Shown here in pieces: positions 9,839 through 18,280 of a stretch of 64,000 nt of DNA. A program made the position numbers and the translations under genes. How positions within the stretch are numbered: position 1 is the first letter of the stretch; every line of letters begins with the position of its first letter. This DNA comes from Bacteroidetes bacterium MED-G17. Lineage in GTDB: Bacteria > Bacteroidota > Bacteroidia > NS11-12g > UBA9320. Under the pieces are notes generated by a model, which was not told the DNA's origin, did not search any database, and saw nothing but the letters and a program-made list of their open reading frames with translations. The stretch covers positions 124,001 through 188,000 of the forward strand of contig NTKK01000001.1 of assembly GCA_002457675.1 (NCBI GenBank), in the 5' to 3' direction.

Positions 9839-10146
9839 TCAAAACGTTTGCGAGGTTTGTGCAAATACTCGCTGGTTTGTTTTTCTTCTTGAAGAAAATC
9901 ACCTTTAGGTTCTGATCGCCTTACGATAATCTCATGGCCCATAAATACGGTCTTGTCCAATTCATCAATAGCCTGTAGCGCCGCACGATCGTGGCTCATT
10001 TCAACAAAACCATAGTTTTTAGAATTACCGGTTTTACCGTCCATTACAACGTTGGCAGAAGTTACACGTCCAAATTCGGAGAATAGCTCTTCTAAATCAG
10101 CAGATTTCGTTTCAGGATTTAATTTGGCGACAAAAAGTTTAATCAT
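9835..10146 (-). CDS. Single-RRM RNA-binding protein
   Basis: The 103-residue product is almost entirely one RNA recognition motif: RNP2 is KLFVAKLN at residues 3-10 and RNP1 is KNYGFVEM near 43-50, separated by the usual alpha-helix EELFSEFG. A basic, disordered tail follows (HKPRKRFD). Such small RRM proteins are common in Bacteroidota and cyanobacteria and are often cold-induced; they are thought to act as RNA chaperones, but the target here is unknown. It lies convergent to ftsZ with overlapping stops. No clear promoter box was seen upstream. Confidence 0.9.
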   Translation of the reverse strand: MIKLFVAKLNPETKSADLEELFSEFGRVTSANVVMDGKTGNSKNYGFVEMSHDRAALQAIDELDKTVFMGHEIIVRRSEPKGDFLQEEKQTSEYLHKPRKRFD

Positions 10147-10249
10147 TTTTCTTGTATTGATGGATGTATAAGACCGAAATGCCTTTTATGAATGAGTCGA
10201 AAATAACATATATTTCCCAAAATAAAAAAACGACTTCTTTGTTATTACC

Positions 10250-10738
10250 ATGATGAAACAATCAATATTTCTCTTTTGTCTTTTGTTTTTGATGGCATGT
10301 AGTAAGACCAACACGAAAAGCAATGCACAGACCAAACATGCCCATCATTCTCCGCAGCAAAGCGAATTAATTTCAGGTGAAGACCCTTTTGAATTGCCTG
10401 ATTCGGCAGCTGTTTTTTTTGCAAATCTTCAGGATGGGCAAGAGGTAAATAGTCCAGTTCATATTCAATTTGGTGTTCGTGCAATGAAAGTACGTCCCTC
10501 AGGCCAAGTTATTAAAGGTACCGGACATCACCACATCATTGTCGATGGTGCGGAATACATCAAACAAAAAAATACGGTTCCTGCTGATGCGCAACATATT
10601 CATTATGGTGGAGGACAAACAGAAACAGAATTGTCATTAAGCCCTGGCAAGCACAAATTGTCTATGCAATTTGCTGATGGCGTTCACCGTTCATACGGCA
10701 AAGCATTGAGCGCTTCAGTAGAAATTTTTGTTAAATAA
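10250..10738 (+). CDS. DUF4399-type lipoprotein
   Basis: The product begins with a lipoprotein signal (hydrophobic FLFCLLFLMAC, cysteine near residue 17) and a Ser/Thr/Lys linker. Residues 45-162 match what I know as DUF4399: FANLQDGQEVNSPV, then GHHHIIVDG, then a Pro-Gly turn in LSPGKHKLSMQF and a C-terminal VEIFVK strand. The histidine-rich turn may bind a metal, which is inference. Two ATG codons are adjacent at the start; either is possible. Function is unknown. It runs convergent to the reductase gene with a two-base gap. Confidence 0.8.
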   Translation: MMKQSIFLFCLLFLMACSKTNTKSNAQTKHAHHSPQQSELISGEDPFELPDSAAVFFANLQDGQEVNSPVHIQFGVRAMKVRPSGQVIKGTGHHHIIVDGAEYIKQKNTVPADAQHIHYGGGQTETELSLSPGKHKLSMQFADGVHRSYGKALSASVEIFVK

Positions 10739-10740
10739 GA

Positions 10741-11646
10741 TTAGGAATAAGCTTCGCGTTGCGCCTCAATAAGAGCAATGCCTTCTTCAAAACTTTTGGC
10801 TTGGTAGCCCAATATTTTTTCTGCCTTACTTAGGTCAAAACCTGTTTTGGGCGGTCTTTTGGCCTTTTGGTTTAGTGTTGTGCTAGATACCCTTTCTACA
10901 TTCTCCATATCTAAATTGTAGGCCTTTGCTACACGTTCAACAAGTTCATAGATACTCATGAAATCTTTACCGGAAATATTGAAAATACCTTGCGCTTTCT
11001 TTTTTTCGGCCAATCGGCAGCCCATGGCCAAATCTTCAGCCAATGTTGGCGTTCTAAATTGGTCATCTACCACTTTGATATGTTGCTTAGCACTTAGCGC
11101 ATTTTTGGCCCACAAAACGATATTGCTGCGGCTCATGTCATGCACCAAACCATATACCAAAACGGTGCGTAAAATGCTCCAGTTTTGACCATATTTTTGT
11201 AGATATTCTTCTGCACGGAGTTTGCTATGTCCATAATAACTCAGCGGATTGGCTTGGTCGGTTTCTTTGTATGGACCTTTTTCACCATCAAAAATGAAGT
11301 CAGTGCTAAGATGAATAAGTTGTGCATCAAGCTTTTGGGCCGCTTTGGATACAAATTTTACTGACTCTACATTCAATAGATCGCAAAGTGCCTTGTTGTC
11401 TTCACAATCATCTACTTGTGTCATAGCAGCTGCATGGATGATGCAATCTGGCTGAAAGGATGCCACCACTTTTTCTACCTGTTCTTCTTGGGTAACGTCC
11501 ATTTCAGTATAGGCCAATTTTTTTGAAGGGTGCCTACTTTTCCCTAGGGCAGTAGCCATGAAGTCCACCTCTGGGATATGCAAATACAAATCGCTAAGCT
11601 TTTGTCCGAGCAGACCATTACTACCTGTTGCCAAAACTTTTTTCAC
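10741..11646 (-). CDS. RmlD-like NAD(P)-dependent sugar-nucleotide reductase
   Basis: A 301-residue extended short-chain dehydrogenase. The nucleotide loop TGSNGLLGQKL lies at residues 7-17, the catalytic YxxxK is YYGHSKLRAEEY near 132-143, and LSTDFIFDG precedes it, a pattern typical of the RmlD group (dTDP-4-dehydrorhamnose reductase). No rmlA, B or C genes are in the window, so the true substrate is open. The start is GTG. A TAATTTTG box ends five bases before it, so the mRNA may have almost no leader. It is divergent from the glycosyltransferase gene. Confidence 0.78.
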   Translation of the reverse strand: MKKVLATGSNGLLGQKLSDLYLHIPEVDFMATALGKSRHPSKKLAYTEMDVTQEEQVEKVVASFQPDCIIHAAAMTQVDDCEDNKALCDLLNVESVKFVSKAAQKLDAQLIHLSTDFIFDGEKGPYKETDQANPLSYYGHSKLRAEEYLQKYGQNWSILRTVLVYGLVHDMSRSNIVLWAKNALSAKQHIKVVDDQFRTPTLAEDLAMGCRLAEKKKAQGIFNISGKDFMSIYELVERVAKAYNLDMENVERVSSTTLNQKAKRPPKTGFDLSKAEKILGYQAKSFEEGIALIEAQREAYS

Positions 11647-11651
11647 AAAAG

Positions 11652-11659
11652 CAAAATTA
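11652..11659 (-). promoter_or_regulatory. -7 box before the RmlD-like gene
   Basis: On the minus strand this reads TAATTTTG, a full match to the Bacteroidota -7 consensus TAnnTTTG. Only five bases separate it from the GTG start. No TTTG is seen at the expected -33 distance, so the assignment rests on one box. Confidence 0.45.
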
Positions 11660-11681
11660 AGGATGTAAACAAGGAATAAAT

Positions 11682-11689
11682 TACCTTTG
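11682..11689 (+). promoter_or_regulatory. -7 box before the family 2 glycosyltransferase
   Basis: TACCTTTG matches TAnnTTTG and lies 13 bases before the GTG start of the glycosyltransferase. No -33 TTG at the right spacing was found. Confidence 0.5.
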
Positions 11690-11702
11690 GTATCCTTTAG
11701 TC

Positions 11703-12443
11703 GTGATTTTTGATTTAAGTCTTGATAGCATAAGCCAGAAGCTCAACTGCGAACTTGCCGTGGTGATACCAGTTTACAACGAGTCAGCGTCTATTCAAAC
11801 GGTTTGTGATGAGTGGGTTGCAAAATTTTCCGAATTGAATATTGATTACCTTTTGATTTTGGTGAACGATGGTTCTAAAGACGATAGCTTGGAAAAAATG
11901 CAAAAAATCAATGGCAATTTGGCCATAGTGCATAAACACAATAGTGGTCATGGTAGAAGTATTCGCTTGGGCTATGATTTTGCTCTTCAAAAAACCAGTG
12001 CTTCTTTCATCATGCAAATAGACAGCGATGGCCAGTGCCGCCCAGAATTCTTTGATTCATTTTGGCAAATAAGAGATCAACATCATTTCATTTTAGGGAA
12101 AAGAGAAACACGTGGCGATGGCGGGGCACGAAAAGTCACTTCACAGCTGTCTGCATTTTTCTCTTCAATGCTTACCGGTATTCGTCTTGCAGACCCGAAT
12201 ACACCCTACAGAATTATACAAAACGAAGCCCTTGAAGATGCGCTGAGTTTTATCCCAGAATCCTTTGATATCCACAATATTGCGCTCAGCTATGTCATGG
12301 CCAAAAAGAAATATCGCATTGCCCGACCGCCCATTGAATTTCCCGAAAGAATTGGTGGTGAAAATTCCATCAATGTTTTGCGTGTGGTACAAATGGGTTT
12401 GGGCTTATTGTTTGACTTATATTTTTTAAAAAAGAGACTTTAA
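11703..12443 (+). CDS. Family 2 glycosyltransferase
   Basis: The 246-residue product has a GT-A fold signature: VVIPVYNESASIQTV near residues 20-34, LVNDGSKDDSL near 57-67, and the metal-binding DSDGQ near 106-110. It resembles the dolichyl-phosphate mannose synthase branch (DPNTPYR follows), and it ends in one weak hydrophobic segment (GLGLLFDLYFL) that may hold it to the membrane. Start is GTG at 11703, nine residues shorter starts are not supported. The gene sits four bases before glf, so it may add a galactofuranose or similar residue to a surface glycan; the acceptor is unknown. Confidence 0.85.
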   Translation: MIFDLSLDSISQKLNCELAVVIPVYNESASIQTVCDEWVAKFSELNIDYLLILVNDGSKDDSLEKMQKINGNLAIVHKHNSGHGRSIRLGYDFALQKTSASFIMQIDSDGQCRPEFFDSFWQIRDQHHFILGKRETRGDGGARKVTSQLSAFFSSMLTGIRLADPNTPYRIIQNEALEDALSFIPESFDIHNIALSYVMAKKKYRIARPPIEFPERIGGENSINVLRVVQMGLGLLFDLYFLKKRL

Positions 12444-12447
12444 CAAT

Positions 12448-13473
12448 ATGGACGAAATTCTAGTGGTTGGTTGCGGTCTTTCAGGTGTAGTGATTGCACG
12501 GCAGTTGGCGCAAGCTGGTTACAAAATTCACATCATTGACAAGCGAAGCCATATTGGTGGAAATGTTTATGATCAAGTAAATGAAAAAGGCATTCGCGTG
12601 CATCACTATGGGCCGCACCTCTTCCATACCAAAAACGAAAAAGTATTTAAATATCTACAACAATTTGGCGAGTGGGTTCCATACAAACACAAAGTAAAGG
12701 CCATGTTACAAGATGGTCGATATGTGACCTTGCCGGTAAACAGAGAAACAAAAGACATTGTTGGTGAAGAAAATATCGTTGAAACCTTCTTTAGACCTTA
12801 TTCGGAAAAAATGTGGGACATGAAGTTGGAAGAACTCAACCCAGATATTTTAAATAGAGTGCCAGTAAGAGATGACGACAATACTTACTACTTCCCCAAT
12901 GATCCTTTTCAGGCCATGCCCAAGGATGGCTACACAGCCATTGTAAAAAACATCATCAATCATCCCAATATCCGGATCAGTTTAGAAAGTCCTTTTCAAA
13001 AATCTATGGAAGAGCATGCTAGGCATATTTTCAATGCCATGCCCATTGATGAATACTACGACTACCGCTACGGTGAATTGCCCTATCGTTCGGTAAAGTT
13101 TCATACCATCAATTTGCCCATGCCCAAATTGTTGCCTGTTACCACGGTCAATTTCACTCACAAGGGGCCGCATACCCGTGTTACCGAATGGAAAAATATT
13201 CCGGCTCATGGCGAAAACAACCAATTTACCACCCTTACCTACGAAGAACCTTGCGATTATAAAGACAACAACAACGAACGTTTCTATCCAGTAAAAGACC
13301 TACAAGGCACCAACCGAGAATTGTACAAAAAATACCAGGCAATTCCCAACGAAAAAACCACCTTCATTGGCCGTTTGGGATTGTACATTTATATTGATAT
13401 GGACCAAGCCGTAAACGCTGCTCTCAAAACCGCAGAACGGTTTTTACAAAAACAAAAAAAGCTTGACCAGTAA
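12448..13473 (+). CDS. glf: UDP-galactopyranose mutase
   Basis: This flavoenzyme interconverts UDP-galactopyranose and UDP-galactofuranose, the donor for galactofuranose in surface polysaccharides. The FAD loop VVGCGLSGVVIARQL is near residues 5-19, followed by DKRSHIGGNVYD; HHYGPHLFHT and the arginine-containing motifs EPCDYKDN and GRLGLY are in family order. At 341 residues it is a little short of the usual 360-390 but starts and ends normally. It is transcribed with the glycosyltransferase four bases upstream. Local GC is visibly higher than in the rest of the window. Confidence 0.93.
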   Translation: MDEILVVGCGLSGVVIARQLAQAGYKIHIIDKRSHIGGNVYDQVNEKGIRVHHYGPHLFHTKNEKVFKYLQQFGEWVPYKHKVKAMLQDGRYVTLPVNRETKDIVGEENIVETFFRPYSEKMWDMKLEELNPDILNRVPVRDDDNTYYFPNDPFQAMPKDGYTAIVKNIINHPNIRISLESPFQKSMEEHARHIFNAMPIDEYYDYRYGELPYRSVKFHTINLPMPKLLPVTTVNFTHKGPHTRVTEWKNIPAHGENNQFTTLTYEEPCDYKDNNNERFYPVKDLQGTNRELYKKYQAIPNEKTTFIGRLGLYIYIDMDQAVNAALKTAERFLQKQKKLDQ

Positions 13474-13490
13474 AATATAGCCAAGCTTTT
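13457..13490. terminator. Hairpin terminator between glf and the small lipoprotein gene
   Basis: AAAAGCTTG at 13457-13465 pairs with CAAGCTTTT at 13482-13490; the 16-base loop contains the glf stop codon. On the minus strand the stem is followed by seven T residues (13454-13460), so it should work best for the lipoprotein gene, and more weakly for glf, which has only four T residues. Confidence 0.6.
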
Positions 13491-13768
13491 AATGGGCGCA
13501 ACAAACGGTATTTAATCCACCAAAATTTCTAAAAAAAATGGGTACATCGCCAAAAGTATCTTTCTCCCCTTGTGCATCGTAGTAGAATGCTACTGTCGCG
13601 CGCGCCATTGTTGGATTGGTACACCCACCAAGAGCCTTTTTGAAACGCGCAATAATCCTTGGCTTCCTGGCTTAAATAGTAGGTAGGCCCAGTATTTACT
13701 CTTGTGATGCAGGCATACAGAAAAGCGAGTAGACAGCATAGCAAGAAGCCAATGGCGGGGTTTTTCAT
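13489..13768 (-). pseudogene. Small lipoprotein gene with an apparent frameshift
   Basis: The 5' part encodes a lipoprotein signal ([12 protein letters not shown]) and then CAFQKGSWWVYQ, a motif I associate with small Bacteroidota lipoproteins. As written, the frame runs to a stop at 13529 with an unconvincing tail. The next frame carries a natural-looking end, VAFYYDAQGEKDTFG and then FRNFGGLNTVCCAH, stopping at 13489. The two join in frame if a (CG) unit is added in the CGCGCGCGC run at 13597-13605, giving about 93 residues. This could be a real mutation or a sequence error. A terminator hairpin overlaps its 3' end. Confidence 0.55.
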
Positions 13769-13796
13769 GTGGGCAAACTACAAAAAATCTGCCATA

Positions 13797-13828
13797 TTGT
13801 CGCAATTTCTTCAATCTTTGTATCTTCG
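13797..13828 (+). promoter_or_regulatory. Promoter of miaB
   Basis: TTG at 13797-13799 is followed after 21 bases by TATCTTCG at 13821-13828, one mismatch from TAnnTTTG. The spacing is right for a Bacteroidota housekeeping promoter and predicts a transcript start about ten bases before the TTG start of miaB. Confidence 0.6.
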
Positions 13829-13843
13829 CAGGCCAATAAAATT

Positions 13844-15223
13844 TTGTCTTTGCCCATAAACAAGAAATTGTACATCGAAAGTTATGGATGTGCCATGAAT
13901 TTTGCAGATAGTGAGGTGGTGGCTACCATCATGAGCGAGCATGGCTATGGCATGACAGACAATGAGTTTGATGCCGATTTGGTGTTTCTTAATACCTGCT
14001 CAATCCGTGACAATGCCGAGCAACGCATACGCCACCGGCTAAATGCCCTAAAAAACAACAAAAAGAAAAACCGCCAACTCAAAGTGGGTATTTTAGGCTG
14101 TATGGCCGAACGGTTAAAAACCCAACTCCTCGAAGAAGAAAAATTGGTGGACATTGTGGCGGGGCCTGATGCCTACCGCGATTTACCCAATCTGGTTTCG
14201 GAACTAGAAGATCAACACAAATCCATCAATGTTTTGCTGAGCTTAGAAGAAACCTATGGTGATATACAACCCACCCGTTTGCATTCAAACGGTGTAACAG
14301 CATTTATATCTATTATGCGGGGTTGCGACAATATGTGCAGCTTTTGTGTAGTGCCTTTTACCCGAGGAAGAGAACGAAGCCGGGATCCCCAAAGCATTGC
14401 CCAAGAAGTGGCAGAATTGCAAAAAAATAACTACAAAGAAATTACTTTACTGGGCCAAAATGTTGACAGCTATCTTTGGTTTGGTGGCGGTCCTAAAAAA
14501 GAATACAACAAACTAAGCCCTGAGGAACAAGCACATTCGGTGAACTTTGCCAAATTATTGGAAAAAATTGCCATTCAAGCCCCTGAAATGCGCATACGAT
14601 TTTCAACCTCACACCCCAAAGACATAACTGATGATGTGCTTTATACCATGAAAAAGTACGACAACCTATGCAATTACATTCATTTTCCAGCGCAATCAGG
14701 AAGTTCAAGAATTTTGGAAAAAATGAACCGTACTTACGACCGCCAGTGGTATATGGACAAAGTAAAACGCATTCGCGAAATACTGCCCAATTGTGGTATT
14801 AGTTGCGACATTATAACGGGTTTCTGTAGCGAAACAGAAGAAGAACATCAAGAAACTCTTTCACTTATGGAATGGGCAGATTTTGATTTTTCCTACATGT
14901 ATTTTTACTCCGAAAGGCCCGGCACACTGGCAGCCAGAAAATACAAAGACGATATTCCCGAAGCGATCAAAAAAAGACGCTTGAGCGAAGTAATAGATGT
15001 ACAAAATCAGATTTCCCAAAAGAAAAACGCCACTAGAGTAGGGCAAACTTTTGAAGTATTGATAGAAAGAAGCGCCAAAAAATCAAAAGGTGATTTTATG
15101 GGCCGCACCGACCAAAACATCACCACAATTTTTCCGAAAGAAAATTACCAAGTGGGAGATCGGGTAAAGGTGCGCATAGAAAGAAGTACCACCACCAGTT
15201 TGATAGGAAAAGTAATAGCATAA
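13844..15223 (+). CDS. miaB: tRNA-2-methylthio-N6-dimethylallyladenosine synthase MiaB
   Basis: MiaB is a radical-SAM methylthiotransferase that adds the 2-methylthio group to i6A37 of tRNAs. The N-terminal UPF0004 domain carries cysteines in SYGCAMN, NTCSIRD and ILGCMAE, which bind the auxiliary iron-sulfur cluster. The radical-SAM motif CDNMCSFC (CxxxCxxC) follows near residue 160, then a C-terminal TRAM domain ([10 protein letters not shown] onward). The frame is open back to 13769, but the -7 box at 13821-13828 and family length favour the TTG at 13844 or the TTG at 13850. No ATG lies nearby. It begins an apparent operon through secG. Confidence 0.95.
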   Translation: MSLPINKKLYIESYGCAMNFADSEVVATIMSEHGYGMTDNEFDADLVFLNTCSIRDNAEQRIRHRLNALKNNKKKNRQLKVGILGCMAERLKTQLLEEEKLVDIVAGPDAYRDLPNLVSELEDQHKSINVLLSLEETYGDIQPTRLHSNGVTAFISIMRGCDNMCSFCVVPFTRGRERSRDPQSIAQEVAELQKNNYKEITLLGQNVDSYLWFGGGPKKEYNKLSPEEQAHSVNFAKLLEKIAIQAPEMRIRFSTSHPKDITDDVLYTMKKYDNLCNYIHFPAQSGSSRILEKMNRTYDRQWYMDKVKRIREILPNCGISCDIITGFCSETEEEHQETLSLMEWADFDFSYMYFYSERPGTLAARKYKDDIPEAIKKRRLSEVIDVQNQISQKKNATRVGQTFEVLIERSAKKSKGDFMGRTDQNITTIFPKENYQVGDRVKVRIERSTTTSLIGKVIA

Positions 15224-15226
15224 AAA

Positions 15227-16510
15227 TTGAACTTACAACAGGTAAAACAGCGATACGGAATCATTGGGAATAGCCCTCGGCTTAACTATGCCCTAGAGAC
15301 TGCCACCAAAGTAGCGCCTACAGAACTTACTGTTTACATCCAAGGAGAAAGTGGGGTAGGAAAAGAATCTTTTTCCAAAATTATACACGACCAAAGTCCG
15401 CGCAAGCACAAACCATTTATCGCCATCAATAGTGGCGCTATTCCCGAAGGAACAATCAACTCGGAGCTATTTGGTCACGAAAAAGGTGCTTTTACTGGTG
15501 CGGTAGATACTAGAAAAGGCTATTTTGAAACCGCCAATGGTGGAACCATTTTTTTAGACGAAATTGGCGAACTTCCTCTAGAAACACAATCAAGACTTCT
15601 GCGCGTGTTGGAATATGGAGAATTCATCAAAGTAGGTTCTTCACAAGTACAAAAAACAGATATCCGCGTCATTGCAGCCACCAACAAAGACCTACTCAAA
15701 GAAGCTGAAAAAGGCAAGTTTAGAGAAGATCTTTATTACCGACTTAGCACCTTGCCCATTTTTGTGCCGCCATTAAGGCAGAGAAAAGAAGACATCATGT
15801 TGCTTTTTAGAAAATTTACTTTTGACTGCCAAGAAAAATACCGCAACCAAGATTTTGAACTCTCCCCGGAAGCTGAAGAATTATTGGTGAATTACGCTTG
15901 GCCAGGTAATATTAGGCAACTTAGAAACATCACTGAGCAAATTTGTATTTTGGAAAATTCACCCTACATAATACCAAAAACTTTGGAAAATTATCTTCCA
16001 AAAACTAGGAGTAGTCTGCCGGCATTACAACAAGAAAAGGGAGAGCAAAAAGAAAATTTTACCGAACGAGACATTTTTTATAAAGTGCTTTTTGGTCTAA
16101 AAAATGACATTTCTGATTTGAAACAAATTGTGTTGGAATTGCTCAAAAACAGTCAAGATAAAGAAGCCATCATACAAAAAAATGAATCGCTATTGCGCAG
16201 GGTAATGGCTGAAGAAGAAAGAAACCTTGAAGAAGAAGGTTTGGTCATTCACAAAGCCCTTGAAGAAAAAGTGCCTGAGGTTCAATATCATCACCCCAAA
16301 ACCACCAGTGAAGACAACAGCTCCATTGTGATAGAGGCCGAGAATGTGGTGTCTGAAAATGAAAATTTGTCGATTGGAGACAAGGAAATAGAGCTCATAA
16401 AAAAAGCCCTTTTGAAAAACAGCGGAAGAAGAAAAAAAGCAGCAGATGATTTAGGTATCTCAGAACGCACCCTATATAGAAAAATAAACCAATATGAGAT
16501 TGATATTTAG
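15227..16510 (+). CDS. Sigma-54 interaction AAA+ transcriptional activator without receiver domain
   Basis: The protein begins directly with the AAA+ domain: Walker [10 protein letters not shown] near residues 43-51, the sigma-54 contact loop GAFTGA near 87-92, Walker [12 protein letters not shown] near 105-115, and an arginine-finger region in FREDLYYRL. There is no receiver, PAS or GAF domain. Residues about 255-385 are an acidic, probably helical linker, and residues 390-427 are a Fis-type helix-turn-helix ([18 protein letters not shown]). The start is TTG, three bases after miaB. Its signal input and targets are unknown; the gene is embedded in a housekeeping operon, which I recall from other Bacteroidota. 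Confidence 0.92.
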   Translation: MNLQQVKQRYGIIGNSPRLNYALETATKVAPTELTVYIQGESGVGKESFSKIIHDQSPRKHKPFIAINSGAIPEGTINSELFGHEKGAFTGAVDTRKGYFETANGGTIFLDEIGELPLETQSRLLRVLEYGEFIKVGSSQVQKTDIRVIAATNKDLLKEAEKGKFREDLYYRLSTLPIFVPPLRQRKEDIMLLFRKFTFDCQEKYRNQDFELSPEAEELLVNYAWPGNIRQLRNITEQICILENSPYIIPKTLENYLPKTRSSLPALQQEKGEQKENFTERDIFYKVLFGLKNDISDLKQIVLELLKNSQDKEAIIQKNESLLRRVMAEEERNLEEEGLVIHKALEEKVPEVQYHHPKTTSEDNSSIVIEAENVVSENENLSIGDKEIELIKKALLKNSGRRKKAADDLGISERTLYRKINQYEIDI

Positions 16511-16997
16511 ATTGGTGATTTTCGTAAGTGTTTTAGGACTTAGTTCTTGCAAGATTTATAGTTTCAAAGGCATTTCAATCCCAGCCGATGTGCAGACAGT
16601 TTCTATTCAATATCTAGATAACAACGCGGATTTAGTCAATCCCATATTGAGTCAAATCACCACAGAAAGACTTAAAGACAAATTTATTCAAGAAACCAAC
16701 TTGAACTTGGTAAGTGAAGAAGGTGATTTTGCTTTTAGCGGTTTCATTACGGAATACCGCGTGGCGCCGGTAACAGCAGAGCAAGATGCACAAACAACCC
16801 TCAACAGTTTGACCATATCACTGCAGATAAAAATGATCTGCGAGAAGCATGAAGAATTAAATTTTGACAAAAGATTCACCAATTTCAAAAACTTTGATGC
16901 AAGCGCCAACTTCTCAGCGGAAGAAGAAAATTTGGTTGACGAAATATTGGAAAATTTAATCAATGAAATTTTTAACAAAGCAGCCATTAATTGGTAA
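16494..16997 (+). CDS. lptE: LPS assembly lipoprotein LptE-like
   Basis: The 167-residue protein has a lipoprotein signal (LVIFVSVLGLSSC, cysteine at 19) and the Bacteroidota LptE pattern: YSFKGISIPADV, then SIQYLDNNADLVNP, and GFITEYRVAPV. In other Gram-negative bacteria LptE sits inside the LptD barrel and helps export lipopolysaccharide to the cell surface. The assignment rests on these motifs and on its usual neighbours (sigma-54 activator before, secG after). The ATG lies inside the activator gene, 17 bases before its stop. Confidence 0.85.
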   Translation: MRLIFRLVIFVSVLGLSSCKIYSFKGISIPADVQTVSIQYLDNNADLVNPILSQITTERLKDKFIQETNLNLVSEEGDFAFSGFITEYRVAPVTAEQDAQTTLNSLTISLQIKMICEKHEELNFDKRFTNFKNFDASANFSAEEENLVDEILENLINEIFNKAAINW

Positions 16998-17000
16998 ATA

Positions 17001-17900
17001 ATGAAACTAACAAATGAGAATATTAGCAAAATTGAGTCGCGACTCGGCGATTTGAAAGACTTGGTAAAAAAGAAACCTTGGTTTGAGGCTGCACATATAT
17101 TATTGGCAAGAAAAGCTATTGTAGAAAAATCCACTCAAGCCAAAGACATATTATTTGAGGCTTCCCTCCATGCTGGTGACCGACGTATTTTAAAACAACT
17201 AATCGATTTACCTAAGGAAGCGAAACCAAAAAAGAAACCGCAAGTTGAAACAAAAAAGAAAGCTGCACCAGCGAAAAAAGAAAACCAAGGCAGAGCTAAA
17301 ATTGAAAAGATAACTGAACCTGTTAAAATTGAAGTCAAAAAAACGGCAAAACCCACTAAAGCAAGACATCCGATAAAACTAGAATCTAAGCCAGAAACAA
17401 ATGAATTGGTGCGCATCGAAATGCCTGCGCAACCCAGCAAGCCAAGAGAAATTATTTTGGGTGAAAAAAAGGAGAAGGGCAAAAACAAAAAGAAAGCCAC
17501 AAAAAGACAAAACAAAAGCTATGACCCAATTGAAGCCTTGGCTAAAAAAATAGATGAGCCAGGTCAAACCACAGACTTTCTTTATTGGTTAAATGATTTA
17601 GATCAGCAAAAAATAGACAGTCAAGTTAAACACACCAATGAAGAAGCCATAATTGAAAAGTTTATTAAAGAACAACCCAAGGTTCGGAAACCTCAAAAAA
17701 ACAAAGAATATAAATTGGTCAATGAAAAAGAACAAAAAGGAGAGAATCAGTGGGTAACAGAAACATTGGCCGAGGTATATATAAGACAAGGACTGATTTC
17801 AAAAGCCATAGACATTTACAAGACCCTCAGTTTGCAAAATCCTTCTAAAAAAACTTATTTCGCGAATCTTATCAAAAAACTGAAAAAACAAAATGTTTAA
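17001..17900 (+). CDS. Lysine-rich linker protein with C-terminal TPR-like motif
   Basis: I do not recognise a named family. The 299-residue product has a short helical N-terminus (residues 1-70), a long lysine-, proline- and alanine-rich low-complexity section (about 73-180, with blocks such as KKKPQVETKKKAAPAKK), and a conserved-looking end containing ETLAEVYIRQGLISKAIDIY, which fits one TPR repeat. No signal peptide or membrane segment is seen. It lies three bases after lptE and its end overlaps secG by eight bases. The position suggests a link to envelope biogenesis, but this is inference. Confidence 0.75.
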   Translation: MKLTNENISKIESRLGDLKDLVKKKPWFEAAHILLARKAIVEKSTQAKDILFEASLHAGDRRILKQLIDLPKEAKPKKKPQVETKKKAAPAKKENQGRAKIEKITEPVKIEVKKTAKPTKARHPIKLESKPETNELVRIEMPAQPSKPREIILGEKKEKGKNKKKATKRQNKSYDPIEALAKKIDEPGQTTDFLYWLNDLDQQKIDSQVKHTNEEAIIEKFIKEQPKVRKPQKNKEYKLVNEKEQKGENQWVTETLAEVYIRQGLISKAIDIYKTLSLQNPSKKTYFANLIKKLKKQNV

Positions 17901-18237
17901 CATACTTATCATACTAGCCATCGTGGCTTCGCTGCTGCTTATACTTTTGGTAGCCATCCAAAATCCAAAAGGTGGTGGATTGGCTTCCAATTTTTCAGGA
18001 GCCAACCAAATGTTGGGCGCAAGAAGAACCAATGAGGAAGTAGAAAGATTTACATGGATATTGTCCGTAGCTTTGCTCATTGTATCATTAAGTACGATGT
18101 TTTTTGTCAACTCTGGTGATTTAGAGGAAAAACAGTCCAGATTTCAAGAAAATATAGACAATGCTGAGTTCATACCGAATGCGGCAGATGGAGGTGCAGC
18201 ACTTCCGCCTCTGGAGCAAGAAAATAATGCACAATAA
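17893..18237 (+). CDS. secG: Preprotein translocase subunit SecG
   Basis: SecG is the small membrane subunit of the SecYEG channel. The N-terminal segment ILIILAIVASLLLILLVAIQ is the first helix, followed by the signature NPKGGGLASNFSG, then a second helix (WILSVALLIVSLSTMFFV). An acidic tail ends the 114-residue protein, longer than the E. coli form's core but usual in this phylum. The ATG lies within the end of the preceding gene. Confidence 0.92.
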   Translation: MFNILIILAIVASLLLILLVAIQNPKGGGLASNFSGANQMLGARRTNEEVERFTWILSVALLIVSLSTMFFVNSGDLEEKQSRFQENIDNAEFIPNAADGGAALPPLEQENNAQ

Positions 18238-18280
18238 TTTTAAATTATAAACCCTTCTGAATGTTGGGTGTTCAAAAACT

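Noticed and set aside
13590-13814. 74-codon minus-strand frame beside the small lipoprotein gene
   Set aside because: It is basic, lacks a signal peptide and covers the same bases as the convincing lipoprotein signal frame and the miaB promoter.
16688-17134. 148-codon minus-strand frame across lptE and the next gene
   Set aside because: Ser/Phe/Lys-rich antisense reading of AT-rich sequence that spans two good plus-strand genes.
17135-17515. 126-codon minus-strand frame with many phenylalanines
   Set aside because: It is the antisense of the lysine-rich low-complexity region; poly-Lys codons read as Phe/Leu in reverse and mimic a membrane protein.
18238-18280. AACCC/GGGTGTT imperfect hairpin after secG
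   Set aside because: Only three to five pairs and no T-run, so not called a terminator.
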